A stretch of DNA of 64,000 nt from Sthenelais limicola (Eukaryota > Annelida > Polychaeta > Phyllodocida > Sigalionidae). Below, piece by piece: positions 10,985 to 22,740 of this stretch. The notes beneath the pieces are model-generated. The model ran no database searches. It had not been told where the DNA came from and saw only the letters and a program-made list of their open reading frames with translations. Where the stretch lies: NCBI GenBank assembly GCA_942159475.1, contig OW804094.1, positions 8,563,555-8,627,554 of the forward strand, written 5' to 3'. Positions within the stretch are counted from its first letter, which is position 1. The number at the start of each line of letters is the position of its first letter. The position numbers and the translations under genes were made by a program.

Positions 10985-12668
10985 TTTCTTTCAAGTCACC
11001 CTCACAAGGCAGGAGACACCACTGACCCGGGCAACTATCGTCCCATATCAGCCATACCACTACCAGCTAAAGTCATGGAAAAAATAATGCATAAACAGGT
11101 CATGAATTATTTAGAGGAGGGGAACCTTTTGTTTGACTATCAATTTGGCTTCAGACGAGGAAAATCCACCCAAGATGCTTTATTAAAGTATCTGTGGAAC
11201 GTATATGAAGCCCTTAATGAGAACCTCATAACAAGGGCAGTCTACCTCGATCTCAAAAAAGCTTTTGACACGGTAAACCACCAGTGTCTCATACAAAAAC
11301 TTTACAATATTGGCATAAAAGATAAAGAATTGGATTGGTTCAAAAATTATTTAACAGGTCGGCAGCAAATGGTCTCAGTTAATAAACTAACATCTTCTGA
11401 AACAAACATATCGTGTGGGGTTCCACAAGGGACAACCCTTGGCCCATTACTATTCAATATTTACATTAACGACCTTCCAAATTATATATCAAACTCGAAC
11501 ATTCAAATGTTCGCTGACGATACCATAATATACCTATCAGGAAAAAATCCAGCTGAAATAACTTTAAAACTACAAGAAGACCTCAATGCCATGAATTACT
11601 GGTACTTAAAAAACAAAATATCTTTGAACCTTGGAAAATCCAAAATCCAAACTTTTCTAAACACCTCAACAATGAGATCGAGGTGGACAAAAGACGAACT
11701 CGGTCTGAAGCCAGAGAACACATTGGTTCTCAATGGACAATCGCTTTTAGAAGTTGATAACTACAAATATCTCGGAATAGAAATTGAGAATACCTTAAAA
11801 TTCAAATCCCAAATTCAGAATCTAATAAATACTCTAAATTATAAAAGTTGGCAAATCGCAAAACTAAAAAATAAAGTTCCAACCTCTACCCTATTACTAA
11901 TCTACAAAGTTATGGTACTACCTTTAATAGACCAATCAGACATCTACCATGATTCGCATACAACTAACTTCACTCACAAACTACAAATAATTAAAAACAA
12001 AATTTTGCGAACAATATACAATCTTCCAGCGAGAACCAATGTGGATAACCTCCATGTCACAAAGGGAATCCTTCCTCTGAAGCATAGGCGACGATTACAT
12101 GTACTGCAGGCGGGCCACCGTCTGGCGCAAATTCCAGGATACCTCGATTTACGTGCAATAAACACACGTAATTTCGCAATTGGCAGGAAAACTTTAAAAC
12201 AAAAAATTCCAAAAACAGAACAAGTCCGTAAATCGATTCTGCACAGAATCCCTTTCTCCTGGAACGCGCTCCCGACGGAGGCCCACAAAATCAATGACGT
12301 ATCTGTTTTCAAATTAAGAGCCAAAACAACCTATATATGGAACGACAACAACTTTATAGACTGATTTCACTCAATTCATTCATTCATGCTTACTGCACGT
12401 AATTCTGTTAGCCAGCAATATAATCATTGTAAAATTCAGAGAGTGTTACGAATAAGTTAACAAAATGAACGCCATTACCTATTTAATTTCAAACTGTAAG
12501 AAATCTCAAACTGACAAATAGCAGTGGGCCGCTTCCAGTCATTGACGGTTGCGGTATTGTTCACTGCTACAATAGTGTAAACCCAGAGAAGGCCGGCAAA
12601 CCTCCCAATCTGCTGGAGAAATGCCTTCACATATTTAATAAAATCCCGTTTCAATACAATACAATACA
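10985..12668 (+). mobile_element. 5'-truncated non-LTR retrotransposon (CR1/L2/Jockey group)
   Basis: The fragment starts inside the reverse transcriptase domain (an NYRPIS motif is readable upstream of the first Met) and runs through the C-terminus. A 3' untranslated stretch of about 300 bp follows, with an AATAC tandem tail at about 12,650-12,668. The 5' end, including any endonuclease, is missing, as is typical of abortive target-primed reverse transcription. No target duplication was identified. Confidence 0.85.
11075..12364 (+). CDS. Reverse transcriptase fragment of a non-LTR retrotransposon
   Basis: The frame is open for 429 codons and continues open upstream of this Met (NYRPIS is readable), so the Met is internal and not a true start. 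RT landmarks appear in order: FGFRRGKSTQDAL, the VYLDLKKAFDTVNH block with the first catalytic Asp, SCGVPQGTTLGPLLFNIYIN, the catalytic box FADD (a common variant of YADD), LNLGKSK in the palm, and a KYLGI motif. The C-terminal part carries the conserved W-N-x-LP segment (SWNALPTEA). No endonuclease or RNase H is present. The RT core is uninterrupted, so the insertion is fairly recent. The truncated copy cannot move by itself. Confidence 0.9.
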   Translation: MEKIMHKQVMNYLEEGNLLFDYQFGFRRGKSTQDALLKYLWNVYEALNENLITRAVYLDLKKAFDTVNHQCLIQKLYNIGIKDKELDWFKNYLTGRQQMVSVNKLTSSETNISCGVPQGTTLGPLLFNIYINDLPNYISNSNIQMFADDTIIYLSGKNPAEITLKLQEDLNAMNYWYLKNKISLNLGKSKIQTFLNTSTMRSRWTKDELGLKPENTLVLNGQSLLEVDNYKYLGIEIENTLKFKSQIQNLINTLNYKSWQIAKLKNKVPTSTLLLIYKVMVLPLIDQSDIYHDSHTTNFTHKLQIIKNKILRTIYNLPARTNVDNLHVTKGILPLKHRRRLHVLQAGHRLAQIPGYLDLRAINTRNFAIGRKTLKQKIPKTEQVRKSILHRIPFSWNALPTEAHKINDVSVFKLRAKTTYIWNDNNFID

Positions 12669-12680
12669 CCCTTGCCCAGA

Positions 12681-12916
12681 TGAATCAGATCGTCAGAAAA
12701 TATACTATTGGCAGCTCTATACATTGAGTACAGTCAGCTAAATTAAGCTGAGAATTAGAAATACTAGGTATATCTGAATATATTTAGTATTGTGTGAATT
12801 TAAACAATGGGTTTGTTAATGTTGAACTCTATTTTGAACCTCATTTTCGTCCTAAATTGACAATATTTGAGAGGATTGATGAAAGTGAATTGTATATTAT
12901 GTGACGATCTTACCCA
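12681..12916 (+). mobile_element. Family B MITE
   Basis: This is a full-length copy with diverged ends: TGAATCAGATCGTCAGAAAA and TATGTGACGATCTTACCCA. It follows the LINE tail directly. Confidence 0.75.
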
Positions 12917-13465
12917 TGGATATAGATTACACAAATAGTTTCCTACTAGTCTACTTTATTTCCTCCAACCCTTGGATGATGAAACCAAATTATTTTTCAC
13001 ACACCAAAAAAGGTATTGTTCACAACCCATCAAATGACCCGCTATTATGTTGTGTTAGCACCAACCATCATAGCATTAGAATTAGATAACTAGAACCAGT
13101 GTGAGACCGTAGTTAGACACAGCAGTGGACAGAAAACCATGGAATTCAGAAATGAATATATACCCTTGAGACCATATCTAGGTTAAAACCGATTTGCGAA
13201 TTGACTATGTATCTTCATTGTACTTGACTACTTGTGAAATGATTTTACTTATTGATTTGCTGTATAAACATTCTAAATGAAAAAAAAATTACCGATCTCA
13301 AGCTTTAGAACAGAGCATAAAACTTTCCTGCTCGAAGATAAGACCCGGCGGTTTTTCGGGGCAGGCCCTCATTTGGGACCCAGTGATTTTTCAGTAGGAT
13401 AAGATAAGATACTATTTTATTTTTCCAACTCGCACAGTACATTATGTAGTTACAAAATAGACAAA
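12917..13465. other. Gene-free stretch
   Basis: I see no coding frame or known repeat over most of this stretch. GATAAGATAAGATACTATTT at about 13,400 resembles the tail of a minus-strand LINE fragment. Confidence 0.4.
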
Positions 13466-13686
13466 TGGCTCAGAATTTCAGAAAATGTACAATTGGGAGT
13501 TCTTCATGTTTAGGAAATTCTCCTAAATTAGGCTGAAAAATGAAGAATACCGGGTATATCTGAATACATTTGGTAGCACATTGATTTAAAGTATCAGTTC
13601 TGTTCTGTTAAACAGCATTTTGAAGCAATAAGGGTTATTTGAAAGGATTGGTGAAGGCGAATTTACATGTTCTGAAAATCTGACCT
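13466..13686 (+). mobile_element. Family B MITE
   Basis: This copy starts TGGCTCAGAATTTCAGAAAA and ends TGTTCTGAAAATCTGACC. It has small internal deletions. Confidence 0.75.
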
Positions 13687-13849
13687 AAATACAGCCAATT
13701 AGATAGAGAGACTTCTAAATCAGATCCAGTTCTCCCAGACGTTACCATCTCTCTCAAGGCAGAGTCAACTTTTAATTTGGATGCAGTTTATACAGTTAAT
13801 AAAATGAAATAAAATAAAGTCAGAAATCTTACGACAATATATATGTTTT

Positions 13850-14083
13850 GTGTTTTCTGGATGGGTAATTACTAGTAAAGTAACTAAATATACTCCATAC
13901 AAAGGCCTTCAAAATGCAAGAATATATCTAATACAATATCCCGAAATTTGTTACATGGATTAACATGCCTATAATTATGAAACACTAAAAAAATTAGAAC
14001 ATTCCAATAAAGAAATATTTCAAAGAGACTTTGAAAAATATCAATTTTGCGACTTATGACTCATTTTCCTGGAACACATTATA
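13850..14083 (+). mobile_element. Family A MITE, right half
   Basis: It begins at the internal segment TTTTCTGGATGGGTAATTAC and ends ACTCATTTTCCTGGAACACA. It has the same truncation point as the copy at 1,628. Confidence 0.7.
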
Positions 14084-14342
14084 TATTTTCAAGGTAATTT
14101 CTGAGCTCCCTTCTTGTGTTTGATTCGTGAGCAGTAGAGTGCAAGGGGTTCCATGTTGATAATAGTTTCCCAATAGGTTCCATAGTTCGTTGAAATACGG
14201 TAATGCTGTTTTTCACCTCGTTCTTGCAAAACATCTTTTTGAGCCAAAGATTATTCATTAAGTGGGGGAAGACGATGAAGTGAGATGAAGCATCAGGATG
14301 ATGAATAAAGAGGAGATGAAAAGTACAACGTCAGTATCATAT

Positions 14343-14740
14343 ATGATGTGTTACAGGAAAATGAGTCATAAGTCGCAAAAAATGGATTTTGAGATACTAT
14401 CATATTTGAAAAGAGGAGATCAAGGTGATTCCAATGATAGTAAACACTAGGACACCTAATAAGTATTTCTAGATTCTAGGTTTGATATTTTTTATTCTTA
14501 AAAGAAGATTTGCAATGTTTCTAGGCGGCCAATTACTTGTAAAGTAACTAAATATATTCCATACAAAGGCCTTAAAAATGCAGGGATATATTTAATACAA
14601 TTTCCTGAAATTTATTAGATGGATTTTTATGACTATAAGTGCTAAAAATCAGAACATTTCAATAGAGCGATCCTGTGAAAAAGCACTTTGAAAAATATCA
14701 ATCTTGCGACTGGTGACCCATTTTCCTGGAACACATCACA
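14343..14740 (+). mobile_element. Family A MITE
   Basis: This is a full copy. The left end is TGATGTGTTACAGGAAAATG and the right end is CATTTTCCTGGAACACATCA. Confidence 0.8.
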
Positions 14741-14764
14741 AATCATACCTATAATTGATAAATT

Positions 14765-14835
14765 GTCAGTCTAAATTACCAGAAGTTACCAACTTTGCGG
14801 AGCTGCCGATTGTATGTTTTCTGAAAGTCTGACCC
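14765..14835 (-). mobile_element. Family B MITE, right fragment
   Basis: Only the right arm is present, ending TATGTTTTCTGAAAGTCTGA and CCC. A short (TA)n run follows. Confidence 0.5.
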
Positions 14836-15012
14836 TTATATTATATATATATATATCATATTTGTATTCTGATAAGACAATTACATGTTTCAGAAAGGGA
14901 CGCCAGCCTCTCGCAATTAAGGTCTTCCTGGGGTATCCCAATCAATGTCAAATGAACAAAAGTATATTTATTTTCTTGTACATGCTTTTTGACCCGCCGG
15001 ACTCAGGCAAAG

Positions 15013-15399
15013 CATGGATTTTGAGATACCATTATATTTGGATAGATCAAGCCGATTCTAATGGTAGTAAACATCAAGGACATCCAAGTAGTACTTCTAT
15101 TATATAAAGTGTGATATCTTTATTTTTGAAAAAAGAGGTTATTCAAATTGTTGGGTGGATAATTACTAATGAATTACCTAAATATACCATACATGATGAC
15201 CTTAGAAATGCATGGATATTTGATACATTGCCTTGGGATTTGGTACATGTATCATTATTCCTAGCAGCATTAAGCACCACAAAAATTAGAATATTCTAAA
15301 AAAGATAACTTATGAAAACATCACTTTGAAAAATATCGCGACTTCCGCGATATCGCGACTTTCGCGACTTCCGACTCATTTTCCTGAAATACATCACAT
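15013..15399 (+). mobile_element. Family A MITE, left end lost
   Basis: It starts at ATGGATTTTGAGATACCATT, without the left terminal repeat. Near the right end the motif GCGACTT is locally amplified (ATCGCGACTTCCGCGATATC), a small tandem duplication unique to this copy. It ends CCTGAAATACATCACA. Confidence 0.75.
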
Positions 15400-15711
15400 A
15401 TGTGATCCTTCTTTAATGTCAGGGATGTGATTTACATCCCATCACGACACTCTGTCAGCACAATTCTTATAGGCAATAAAACGTCTTACAATAAAATCAG
15501 ATGATACACTACAACAACAAGGGTAATGGATATCTGGAACCAATTTGTAAGATGTTTTGTAATGCAATTATGGTTATATCCCACGCATATTGGCCAACGA
15601 AGTGACTTTATATGCAATTACGTTGAGGTAATTGCTAAAAAAGTATTTATCATATTATAAGGTTATATGGCTTATGACTTCCAACGGTGTGGATAATTAA
15701 TCCATTTTGAT

Positions 15712-15929
15712 ATAAAACCAATGTACAATCGCCAGCTCTACACAGTAGATTCTGCTGAATTCGACTGAAAAATGATAATTACTCGGTATATCTGAGTATA
15801 TTTGGTATCTGACTGGTTCAAAGTTTTGTAATGTTAGATTCTGTTTTGAGTCCAATTTCCATCTTAAATTTGGGGTATCAGTGAGGGTCTTTGAAGGTGA
15901 ATTGTAATTTTCTGGAGGTTTTTACCCTC
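15712..15929 (+). mobile_element. Family B MITE, diverged
   Basis: The left end is reduced to CAATGTACAATCGCCAGCTC and the right end is TGTAATTTTCTGGAGGTTTT. A further partial B interior (GGTATATCCGAATGTATCAG) follows at about 15,940-16,005. Confidence 0.6.
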
Positions 15930-16010
15930 ATAGATTAACACTAGGTATATCCGAATGTATCAGGTATTGAGCTGATTCAAAAGATGTGTTTGGTTATGTT
16001 GAAGTGACCC

Positions 16011-16537
16011 CCATCGAAAAGTGACCCATGGGTCGATTTTCAGCAATCGAAAAGTGATTCATAAACTTCAGTGGTAATGACAACCCCACATAACTCACTA
16101 GTGAAATACACACTCGATACATTGTTTTCAGAGCAATGCATGTGTAAAAAATTAAAGTGCCATATACCTACATGGAGTCACATATTCCAAAATAAGCCCA
16201 GTTTGTTTATATAATTGCCGTTAGAAGGATATCGGTGGCAGGAAAGGCAGAGAAAAATGTCCTTGAGATGATAGAAACATCTTTATATAGAAACATGAGT
16301 CTCGCCCACTCACTTGTCAAGGGACATATCTAATAAATGCCTCCGACACTAATCAAGAAAACCACTTTACCTCATCACATATGGCCAATGTAATTAAAGG
16401 GGGACATTGTTTACATGTGATCCATGACCATAATAATGTTGCCTGATTGCTGCTCGAGAGAAAGAGGGTGGGCGTTGGCTCTTGTTGACTTGCCACCCTT
16501 GATTCTTTCTCCCAAGGTCAGAGGGAGTTGTCTTGAA
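16011..16537. other. Gene-free stretch
   Basis: No supported gene or repeat was found in this stretch. Confidence 0.4.
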
Positions 16538-16753
16538 ATACCTGTAATGCACAATCGCCAGTTCTACACATCTCCAAATTCTGCTAAATTAGAGTGAAAA
16601 ATGATAAATATTTGAGTGTATTCTGTATTGTATTCATTCATAAATCAGTCTGGTTGTGTTGAACTGTATTTTGAACCTCAATTTCGTCTTAAATTTGGGT
16701 TATTTGAGAGGATTGGTGCAAGCCAATTGTACATTTTCTGGGAACGTCACACA
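16538..16753 (+). mobile_element. Family B MITE, diverged
   Basis: The interior is typical (GAGTGTATTCTGTATTGTAT, TTTGGGTTATTTGAGAGGAT). The left end is lost and the right end is TACATTTTCTGGGAACGTCA. Confidence 0.65.
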
Positions 16754-17242
16754 TGTAGACAGGGCCTGCAGCTTGACCATGGGGTCGGCTCCGCTCCCTC
16801 GACCCAATTCGGGGAAAAGTTCCTCCTGTTTTAGCTTGAATATCCAGTACTTTTTTTACCACATACAATTAAGAGATCGGATAGTCAACGGTGAATGACA
16901 CTTAATTGACCAAAAAACCCACCTTCCCTCTTTCCCCTTTCCTGTTAAGGAATCAGACAACAAACTAAGGGCCCCACTTCCTTTCTGAAATAAGTGTCAG
17001 CTGCATCTTTTTCATGCCAAATGGCGAAATTCAAAGGACCCTTTTTGGTGGAAGCATGGGTTGAAGGTAGGAATATTATGTACATTTCAGGCGATACTTT
17101 GTGACGTCACACACACTCTCAGCGCCCTCTTGTGCTAAACAGACCTTTTCATCAAAGCTTTCTCAATTGGCGCCTGTGAGTGACTGTAAGTTAGACATAA
17201 ACGGAGGTAAGACATTTGGACTTGGGTGTTTGTTAACCCAAA

Positions 17243-17470
17243 GGGGTCAGATTTTCAGGAAATGCACACTCGCCAGCTCTACACATCTATCAAAGGCTGC
17301 TAAATTACAGGGAAAAATGATAAATACTAGGTATATCTGAGTGTATTCTGTATTGTATTCATTCAATAAACATCTATGGTTGTGTTGAACTGTATTTTGA
17401 ACCTACTTGTCTTCTTAAATTTGGGTTATTTGAGAGGATTGGTGGAGGCCAATTGTGCAAAATTGACCAT
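17243..17470 (+). mobile_element. Family B MITE
   Basis: The left end is GGGGTCAGATTTTCAGGAAA. The right end has decayed to AATTGTGCAAAATTGACC. The interior is close to the copy at 16,538. Confidence 0.7.
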
Positions 17471-18222
17471 AACTCATTTAGTGACCCTTTAACATAATTA
17501 TGTACTTTATTTCTGTATAGGTTAAGAAACGAGTGCAACAGTTTAAACGACTGTAATCTATACTGGCTTATAGAGACTTCTTTATGTAACATATATATAG
17601 CTTTAATTAGATAATTCATCTCTCATGCCACATGTATGGTGTGAATATTCAGGGTGAGTTTTAATCTTCCTGATGACAGTTTTCTCTTTTGGTAGTTTTT
17701 CTATTCGGGGGAACATACCAGAGTGTAGAGGAAACCACAATTAAGGTGACTTCTAGATATTCCAACTTTTCCTGCATATGCATATTTCTAGAGTCGAGGC
17801 AGATGTAATGAGATTGGGTTAACGACCAGACAAATATGTATGGTCTGGTGAATATGGAATGGCTGCATATACTATGCATGGGAGTTAGTGGGAGGGGGGG
17901 GGGGGAAGTCTCTAACATACCTATTACCCTGTACACTATAAGGACAAGTGGTTCTAAATGTTTATATCTAATCTATATTGACATATTGTTTCAAATTAAC
18001 TATATAAGATATATGATTATAAGATTTAAAGCTGCACTCCTAGCTATTGTCTATACAAATCTCAATTTTCACTTGTTTAGATCAGAAATGCCCTGCCTCG
18101 ATTTGTCCCAAGTATTTGGGTCTCTTTCTTAATGTTGAATATTTGAGAAGAAATACTCCTCCTCTGAATAGGTGTACACCTTTACTCATCCTGTCTGGTA
18201 GGTGGTGACTTATATAGAGATA
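17471..18222. other. Gene-free stretch
   Basis: Short open frames occur on both strands, but none shows a domain, a start context or a splice pair that I would trust. A 10-base poly-G tract lies near 17,895. Confidence 0.35.
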
Positions 18223-18359
18223 ATGGAACTCACCGGCAATAATAAAAAATTATTGGACAAAATTTGTTCACATAAGCACAATGCCGTAGCCCTTAGGTAG
18301 AGTGCTTATGCAGACAAATCAAGTTCAATAAATGTTTTATTATTGCAGGCGAGTTCCAT
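18223..18359. mobile_element. 137-bp palindromic MITE
   Basis: The inverted arms are ATGGAACTCACCGGCAATAA and, at the right, TTATTGCAGGCGAGTTCCAT. Inner arms pair at ATAAGCAC and GTGCTTAT. The element folds into one long imperfect hairpin. It contains no coding sequence. Confidence 0.65.
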
Positions 18360-18836
18360 TCTGTATTTATTATGTGAGTATAAAACTTGATGGGTTAAAT
18401 CTGAAAAGAAGACGACGTTGTGATGAAGTAGTTCATATAGCATGCATACTACATGAACATTTTTATAGCACCCCACTTACAGCACCTCTCATATGCAATG
18501 TGCATATGGAATATGGATGTGCACAGAGCTGCCATGCGCATGCGCACAGAGGGAGAGTTTGTGTGCACAGAGAGAGAAACATGGTGCCAGGCCTGGTACA
18601 GAGGTGCCACCATGTGTCTATTCAGTGCATCTACCAAACTACGGTGATGGTCTGGACGCACATTCCTGTGTGTCCCCGGTTGTAAAATCACAGAATTTAG
18701 CCATTTATTTTGCGTTTCATTAAGTAAGAGAATCAAACCATGGAAGCCCAAACTGAACTTGTGAACAGTTCGGATAAACTAACTGCACCCCTGAACTGCA
18801 CCTTTGTAAGTGCTCATGTGTGTAATAAAGTTGTAT

Positions 18837-19086
18837 GGGTTAGTTTTTCAGAAAATGATTTTCAGAAAATGTACAATTCACCTTCACCAATCCTCTCAAA
18901 TAAACTAAATTTCAGACGAAAATAAAGTTCAAAATACAGTTCAACATAACCAAACAGATTGCTAGAATCCATGCAATGCCAAATATACTCGAATTTACCT
19001 AGTATTGACCAAATTGTAGCCTAATTTAGCAGAATTTACTAAATGTGTACAGTTGCCAATTGTACATTTTCCGAAAATCTCATCCG
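18837..19086 (-). mobile_element. Family B MITE with duplicated end
   Basis: The left terminus contains the TTTTCAGAAAATG motif twice in tandem (18,845-18,870), a copy-specific duplication. The right end is ACATTTTCCGAAAATCTCAT. Confidence 0.75.
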
Positions 19087-19498
19087 TATACGTTATATGT
19101 GAAACAGGCAAGATATACTTTGTCATGATAGCTGAGAATGCAGTTGAAATGCCTCGTGCAGGCTCCATGAAGGACAAGAGCTAAGAAAGGGAACTCTTTC
19201 TTACAGTGTAAGGCTGGAGCGTTCACTGCCTGGCTTGATTGCGGAATTATATATGGAGACATGCAGATATACAGTGAGTAAAACATCTGTTAGCTCCTCC
19301 TGAATTATTGATAAATCATATGTAAATGAGGCCAGTTTATGACCACTTCTTGACAGTTGATTGGCTAGAGGACATTTGAATTAATCACTGCATGCTATCA
19401 GCTGGTAGACAACCACCAGGAAATCTATCAACCAGTAAAGGGGTAGTTGGACTTTGTTGTTATATTTATGCTGGTGTGAGTTCACTGAACTGTATATA

Positions 19499-19731
19499 TG
19501 GGTCAGATAGTTAGAAAATGTACAAATGTCACCTTCACCATCCTCTCAAATAACCCACATTTCAGACAAAAATAAGGTTCTAAATACAGTTTAAGATAGA
19601 ATAACCAATATACTAAACCAACACAAAATCTACTCAGATATACTCGGTATTTATCATTTTCCAGCCTAATTTGGCTGAACTTACTAAATATATAGAGCTG
19701 CCAATTGTACATTTTCTGACGATTTGACCCA
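19499..19731 (-). mobile_element. Family B MITE
   Basis: This is a full copy from TGGGTCAGATAGTTAGAAAA to TTTTCTGACGATTTGACCCA. TATA precedes the left end. Confidence 0.8.
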
Positions 19732-19918
19732 GATGTACATACAGGTGACATTTTGGAAGCTATCATCTTGCTGCATCTGGTTTGACTTCTCACTGTTCTG
19801 GCCTTGTTTCACAAAGAAAGGTCATTTTTACTCGATCTTGTAAAGTCAGGTACATCTCAACCTTCCTAACTGATTCCTGGTGATATCAAAAGTATGTAAT
19901 CCATACTCTTTGCGTATT

Positions 19919-20330
19919 TGTGATGTGTTTCAGAAGAAGAGTCATAAGTCGCAAAATTGATATTTTACAAAGTGATTTATTCACAAGATCACTTTACTGA
20001 AATGTTCTGATTTTTATAGGGTTTAGCAGTTATGGTCATATAAATCCATGTAACAAATTTGAGGGCATTGTATAAAAAATATCTTTGCCTTTTGGAGGCC
20101 TTTGTATGGAGTATACTTAGTTACTTTACTAGTAATTATCAATCTAGAAACAGTGCAAGCTTTTTTTTCAAAAATAAAAATATCAAATGTATAATATAGA
20201 AATACTTATTACGTGTGCTAGTGTTTCCTATCATTGGAATCAGCTTGATCTCCTGTATTCACATATGCTGATATCTCAAAATCCTTTTTTTGCGACTTAT
20301 GACTCATTTTCCTAAAAACGGAACACATTT
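19919..20330 (-). mobile_element. Family A MITE
   Basis: It starts TGTGATGTGTTTCAGAAGAA. The right end has a small insertion (CTCATTTTCCTAAAAACGGA and then ACACATTT). Confidence 0.8.
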
Positions 20331-20397
20331 TTGTTCAAATATGTTTATTCCGGTAGGGAAAACAGGTACATACTCACAAATCTAATGTTTTAATATG

Positions 20398-20520
20398 TGA
20401 TTAATTTCTCGAGATTTTGTGTCTGAGGCATTTGCTTGAAAATAAACCCCGAGGCCCGGAGGGCCGAGGGGTTTATTTTCAAGCAAAAGCCGAAGACACA
20501 AAATCGAGAGAATTAATCAC
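20398..20520. repeat. Perfectly centred 123-bp hairpin
   Basis: The left arm GTGATTAATTTCTCGAGATT up to GAGGCCCGGA is mirrored almost base for base by the right arm, which ends AATCGAGAGAATTAATCAC. The spacer between the two ~60-base arms is close to zero. It may be a foldback MITE or one end of a larger repeat. No transcript evidence is visible. Confidence 0.75.
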
Positions 20521-20893
20521 TTTAATAGCCGATTTTTGGATTTAATACTACTGTTTAAACACATATTAACCAATATTAGGCTTCAAAAAAGGTTGTAGAT
20601 GTACTTACAGCAGGATGAATTCCAATAATTTAGCTCCTCCACTCGAACACATGGGTTACTCTTTTACGTCTGACATGGAAAGGACCGAGTCAAATGCAGC
20701 CTTCATAACATCCAAATCAGGATGTTTTACACATTTTAACCCATCACATTCTAATATTTAGATTATTTTACCTATTTCTAACCAATATCACATATGTACA
20801 CGTAATCATAACTTCAGAATGTCGTTTACGTCAGCCGCACTCTCCGTTCCAGAAACAAACGAAGCTTCCACTTTTTGCATGCAACCAAGCATC

Positions 20894-20980
20894 AGACTTC
20901 CGGTTTACGAATGCCGTATCCGTGTCTCTAGGGACTTAAAAAAGAAATAAATAAAAGTAATAAATGAATGGCGATTTCAG
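20894..20980 (+). repeat. Direct repeat R, copy 1
   Basis: This segment contains ACTTCCGGTTTACGAATGCC and GGGACTTAAAAAAGAAATAA. It recurs with few changes at 21,164-21,229, and its tail GAATGGCGATTTCAGAA recurs at 21,305. Confidence 0.7.
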
Positions 20981-21163
20981 AAACCCTGTGTTTACTCTCC
21001 GCAAGTTTGCACCGCTTTAGTCGGAATCTAAATGACAACACGACGGCTGGCCGAATGAACCTCCAGCTTCAACAGCCAATCAGAGATGCGTATTCACTTA
21101 TGTTTAAGTTCAGCCAGCCGCCGTGTTTTCGTCAGGATTCGCTTCTTGCCATCCAAAGCATCG

Positions 21164-21229
21164 GAGACTTCCGGTTTTCCAATGCCGTGTTGCGTGTGTC
21201 TAGGGACTTAAAAAAGAAATAAATAAAAG
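21164..21229 (+). repeat. Direct repeat R, copy 2
   Basis: GACTTCCGGTTTTCCAATGC and then CTAGGGACTTAAAAAAGAAA match copy 1. The pair may mark a duplicated promoter or a repeat of an unclassified element. Confidence 0.65.
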
Positions 21230-21772
21230 ATTTGAATCGGTAGAAATGTTTTAAATGTTGTTTGAGCCCGATAGCGTAGATTTAGTGTACGGGAATCAAG
21301 TATTCAATGAATGGCGATTTCAGAACCCATACGTGCGACCGGAAAAGATGGGGAGATCCTTCGGCATAGCCACTCATGTGCACGTTGACTTGGCGTTGCA
21401 TTGTGTACGGTAGTCTATATAGCGCACGGAGGATTTCATTCGAAAGTGACCCACACGGCAACAAACTGAGGCTTGCACGATGTCCGGCACGATGTCTACT
21501 GTGGCGGAATTGACAAATGGATTATTCCCTATTTCGTTGCTTACCACCATTCAGCAAGCAGATCATGCTAAGTACAAGGATATTTGGAACATTATCGGTG
21601 ATTTTGGAGATATTGTGTAGAGTTTTACATAGCCTGAGCTTGTTTCGTCTGATTGTCACTGACAGTGACACTGGGAGTCAGCCATTGCTTGCACGATGTC
21701 TATCGTCGTCACCTTATGGCGAACCCTATGCCCTAAAAACTTAAAAATGGCTAATATTTCCATCGGAAACAG

Positions 21773-21856
21773 TGGAGGAATGACTTTAATGTGACCAGGA
21801 CTTTATACACGTTCAAAAATGAACGCGGAATCGACGACAAACAACTAGTTGATGAG
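21773..21856 (+). CDS. Candidate internal exon, gene unrecognised
   Basis: A 28-codon open stretch is framed by an AG (…GGAAACAG) and a strong donor (GATGAG followed by GTAAGTG). Its translation includes NVTRTLYTFKNERGIDDKQ, which looks protein-like. A short upstream frame with a Met at 21,480 (47 codons, ending in TAG at 21,620) could belong to the same unit but does not connect in an obvious way. No family is recognised. It could be a chance exon. Confidence 0.3.
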
Positions 21857-22055
21857 GTAAGTGATTGAGATTTGAGCGGAAACGCCGACTGGGGTTTATT
21901 TTAACTACATCCGCAAAATAAATCTACATCCGCAAAATAAACCCCTGAATCCGAACAATAATTTACTTCATCCGTTTTCCGGTTTGACCACTTCCTGTCC
22001 AAACAGTAATTTATAAGTATCCAGAACCCCAGCAGAATCCAAAGATCTGCTATTA

Positions 22056-22355
22056 AAGGGAAATAAGTCGCAAGTCGCAAAAAATAGATTTTGAGATATC
22101 ATCATATTTGAAAAGATGGGGGGATTCTACTGACAGTAAATGGTATGGCATATGAGTAGGCTACTTCTACATTTTTAAGTTTGATCATTTTATTTTTGAA
22201 AAAACAAGTTTGCAATATTTATGGGTGGGCAGTAAAATAACTAAACACACTGTAGGATGACCTTCAAAACGCAAGGACATATTTAATACAATGTCCTGCA
22301 TAGATTTATCTGACTAACAGCGTTACCCCCTCCCCAAAGTAGAACATTTCCATAA
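22056..22355 (+). mobile_element. Family A MITE, cut by family B
   Basis: It starts at the inner part of the left end (AAATAAGTCGCAAGTCGCAA) and stops where a family B copy begins, so it is truncated on both sides. Confidence 0.65.
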
Positions 22356-22740
22356 GGGTCGATTTTCAGAAAATGTACAATCGGCAGCTCTACACATTTA
22401 GGAATTCTGCTAAATTAGGCTGAAAAATGATGAATACTGACTATATGTGAAGGTGAACCGTCACCGCCCATATTGGGTGGGAGCCTGGCAACAGAACTAC
22501 GCCACGCCCCTTACCATGGTGATGCCATACGTCATAGTGCATGCCCCCTTTCCATTCCAATAACAATTGTTCCAAGCCCATTTCCACCCGCTTCACTATA
22601 TCTGAGTATATTTGGTATCGCATTGATTTAAAGTATCAGTTCTGTTATGTTAAACTGCATTTTGAAGCTCATTTTTGTCTCAAATGTGGGTTATTTGAGA
22701 GGTCAAAGTCAAATTGTACATTTCCTGTAAATCCGACCCA
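22356..22740 (+). mobile_element. Family B MITE carrying a nested MITE
   Basis: The ends are GGGTCGATTTTCAGAAAATG and TTTCCTGTAAATCCGACCCA. The copy is longer than usual because of a 150-bp insertion at 22,447-22,596. Confidence 0.8.
22447..22596. mobile_element. 150-bp MITE nested in family B, TATAT duplication
   Basis: It begins GTGAAGGTGAACCGTC and ends CACCCGCTTCAC, which are imperfect inverted ends. TATAT lies on both sides. It is more GC-rich than its host element. No other copy was seen in the window. Confidence 0.6.
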
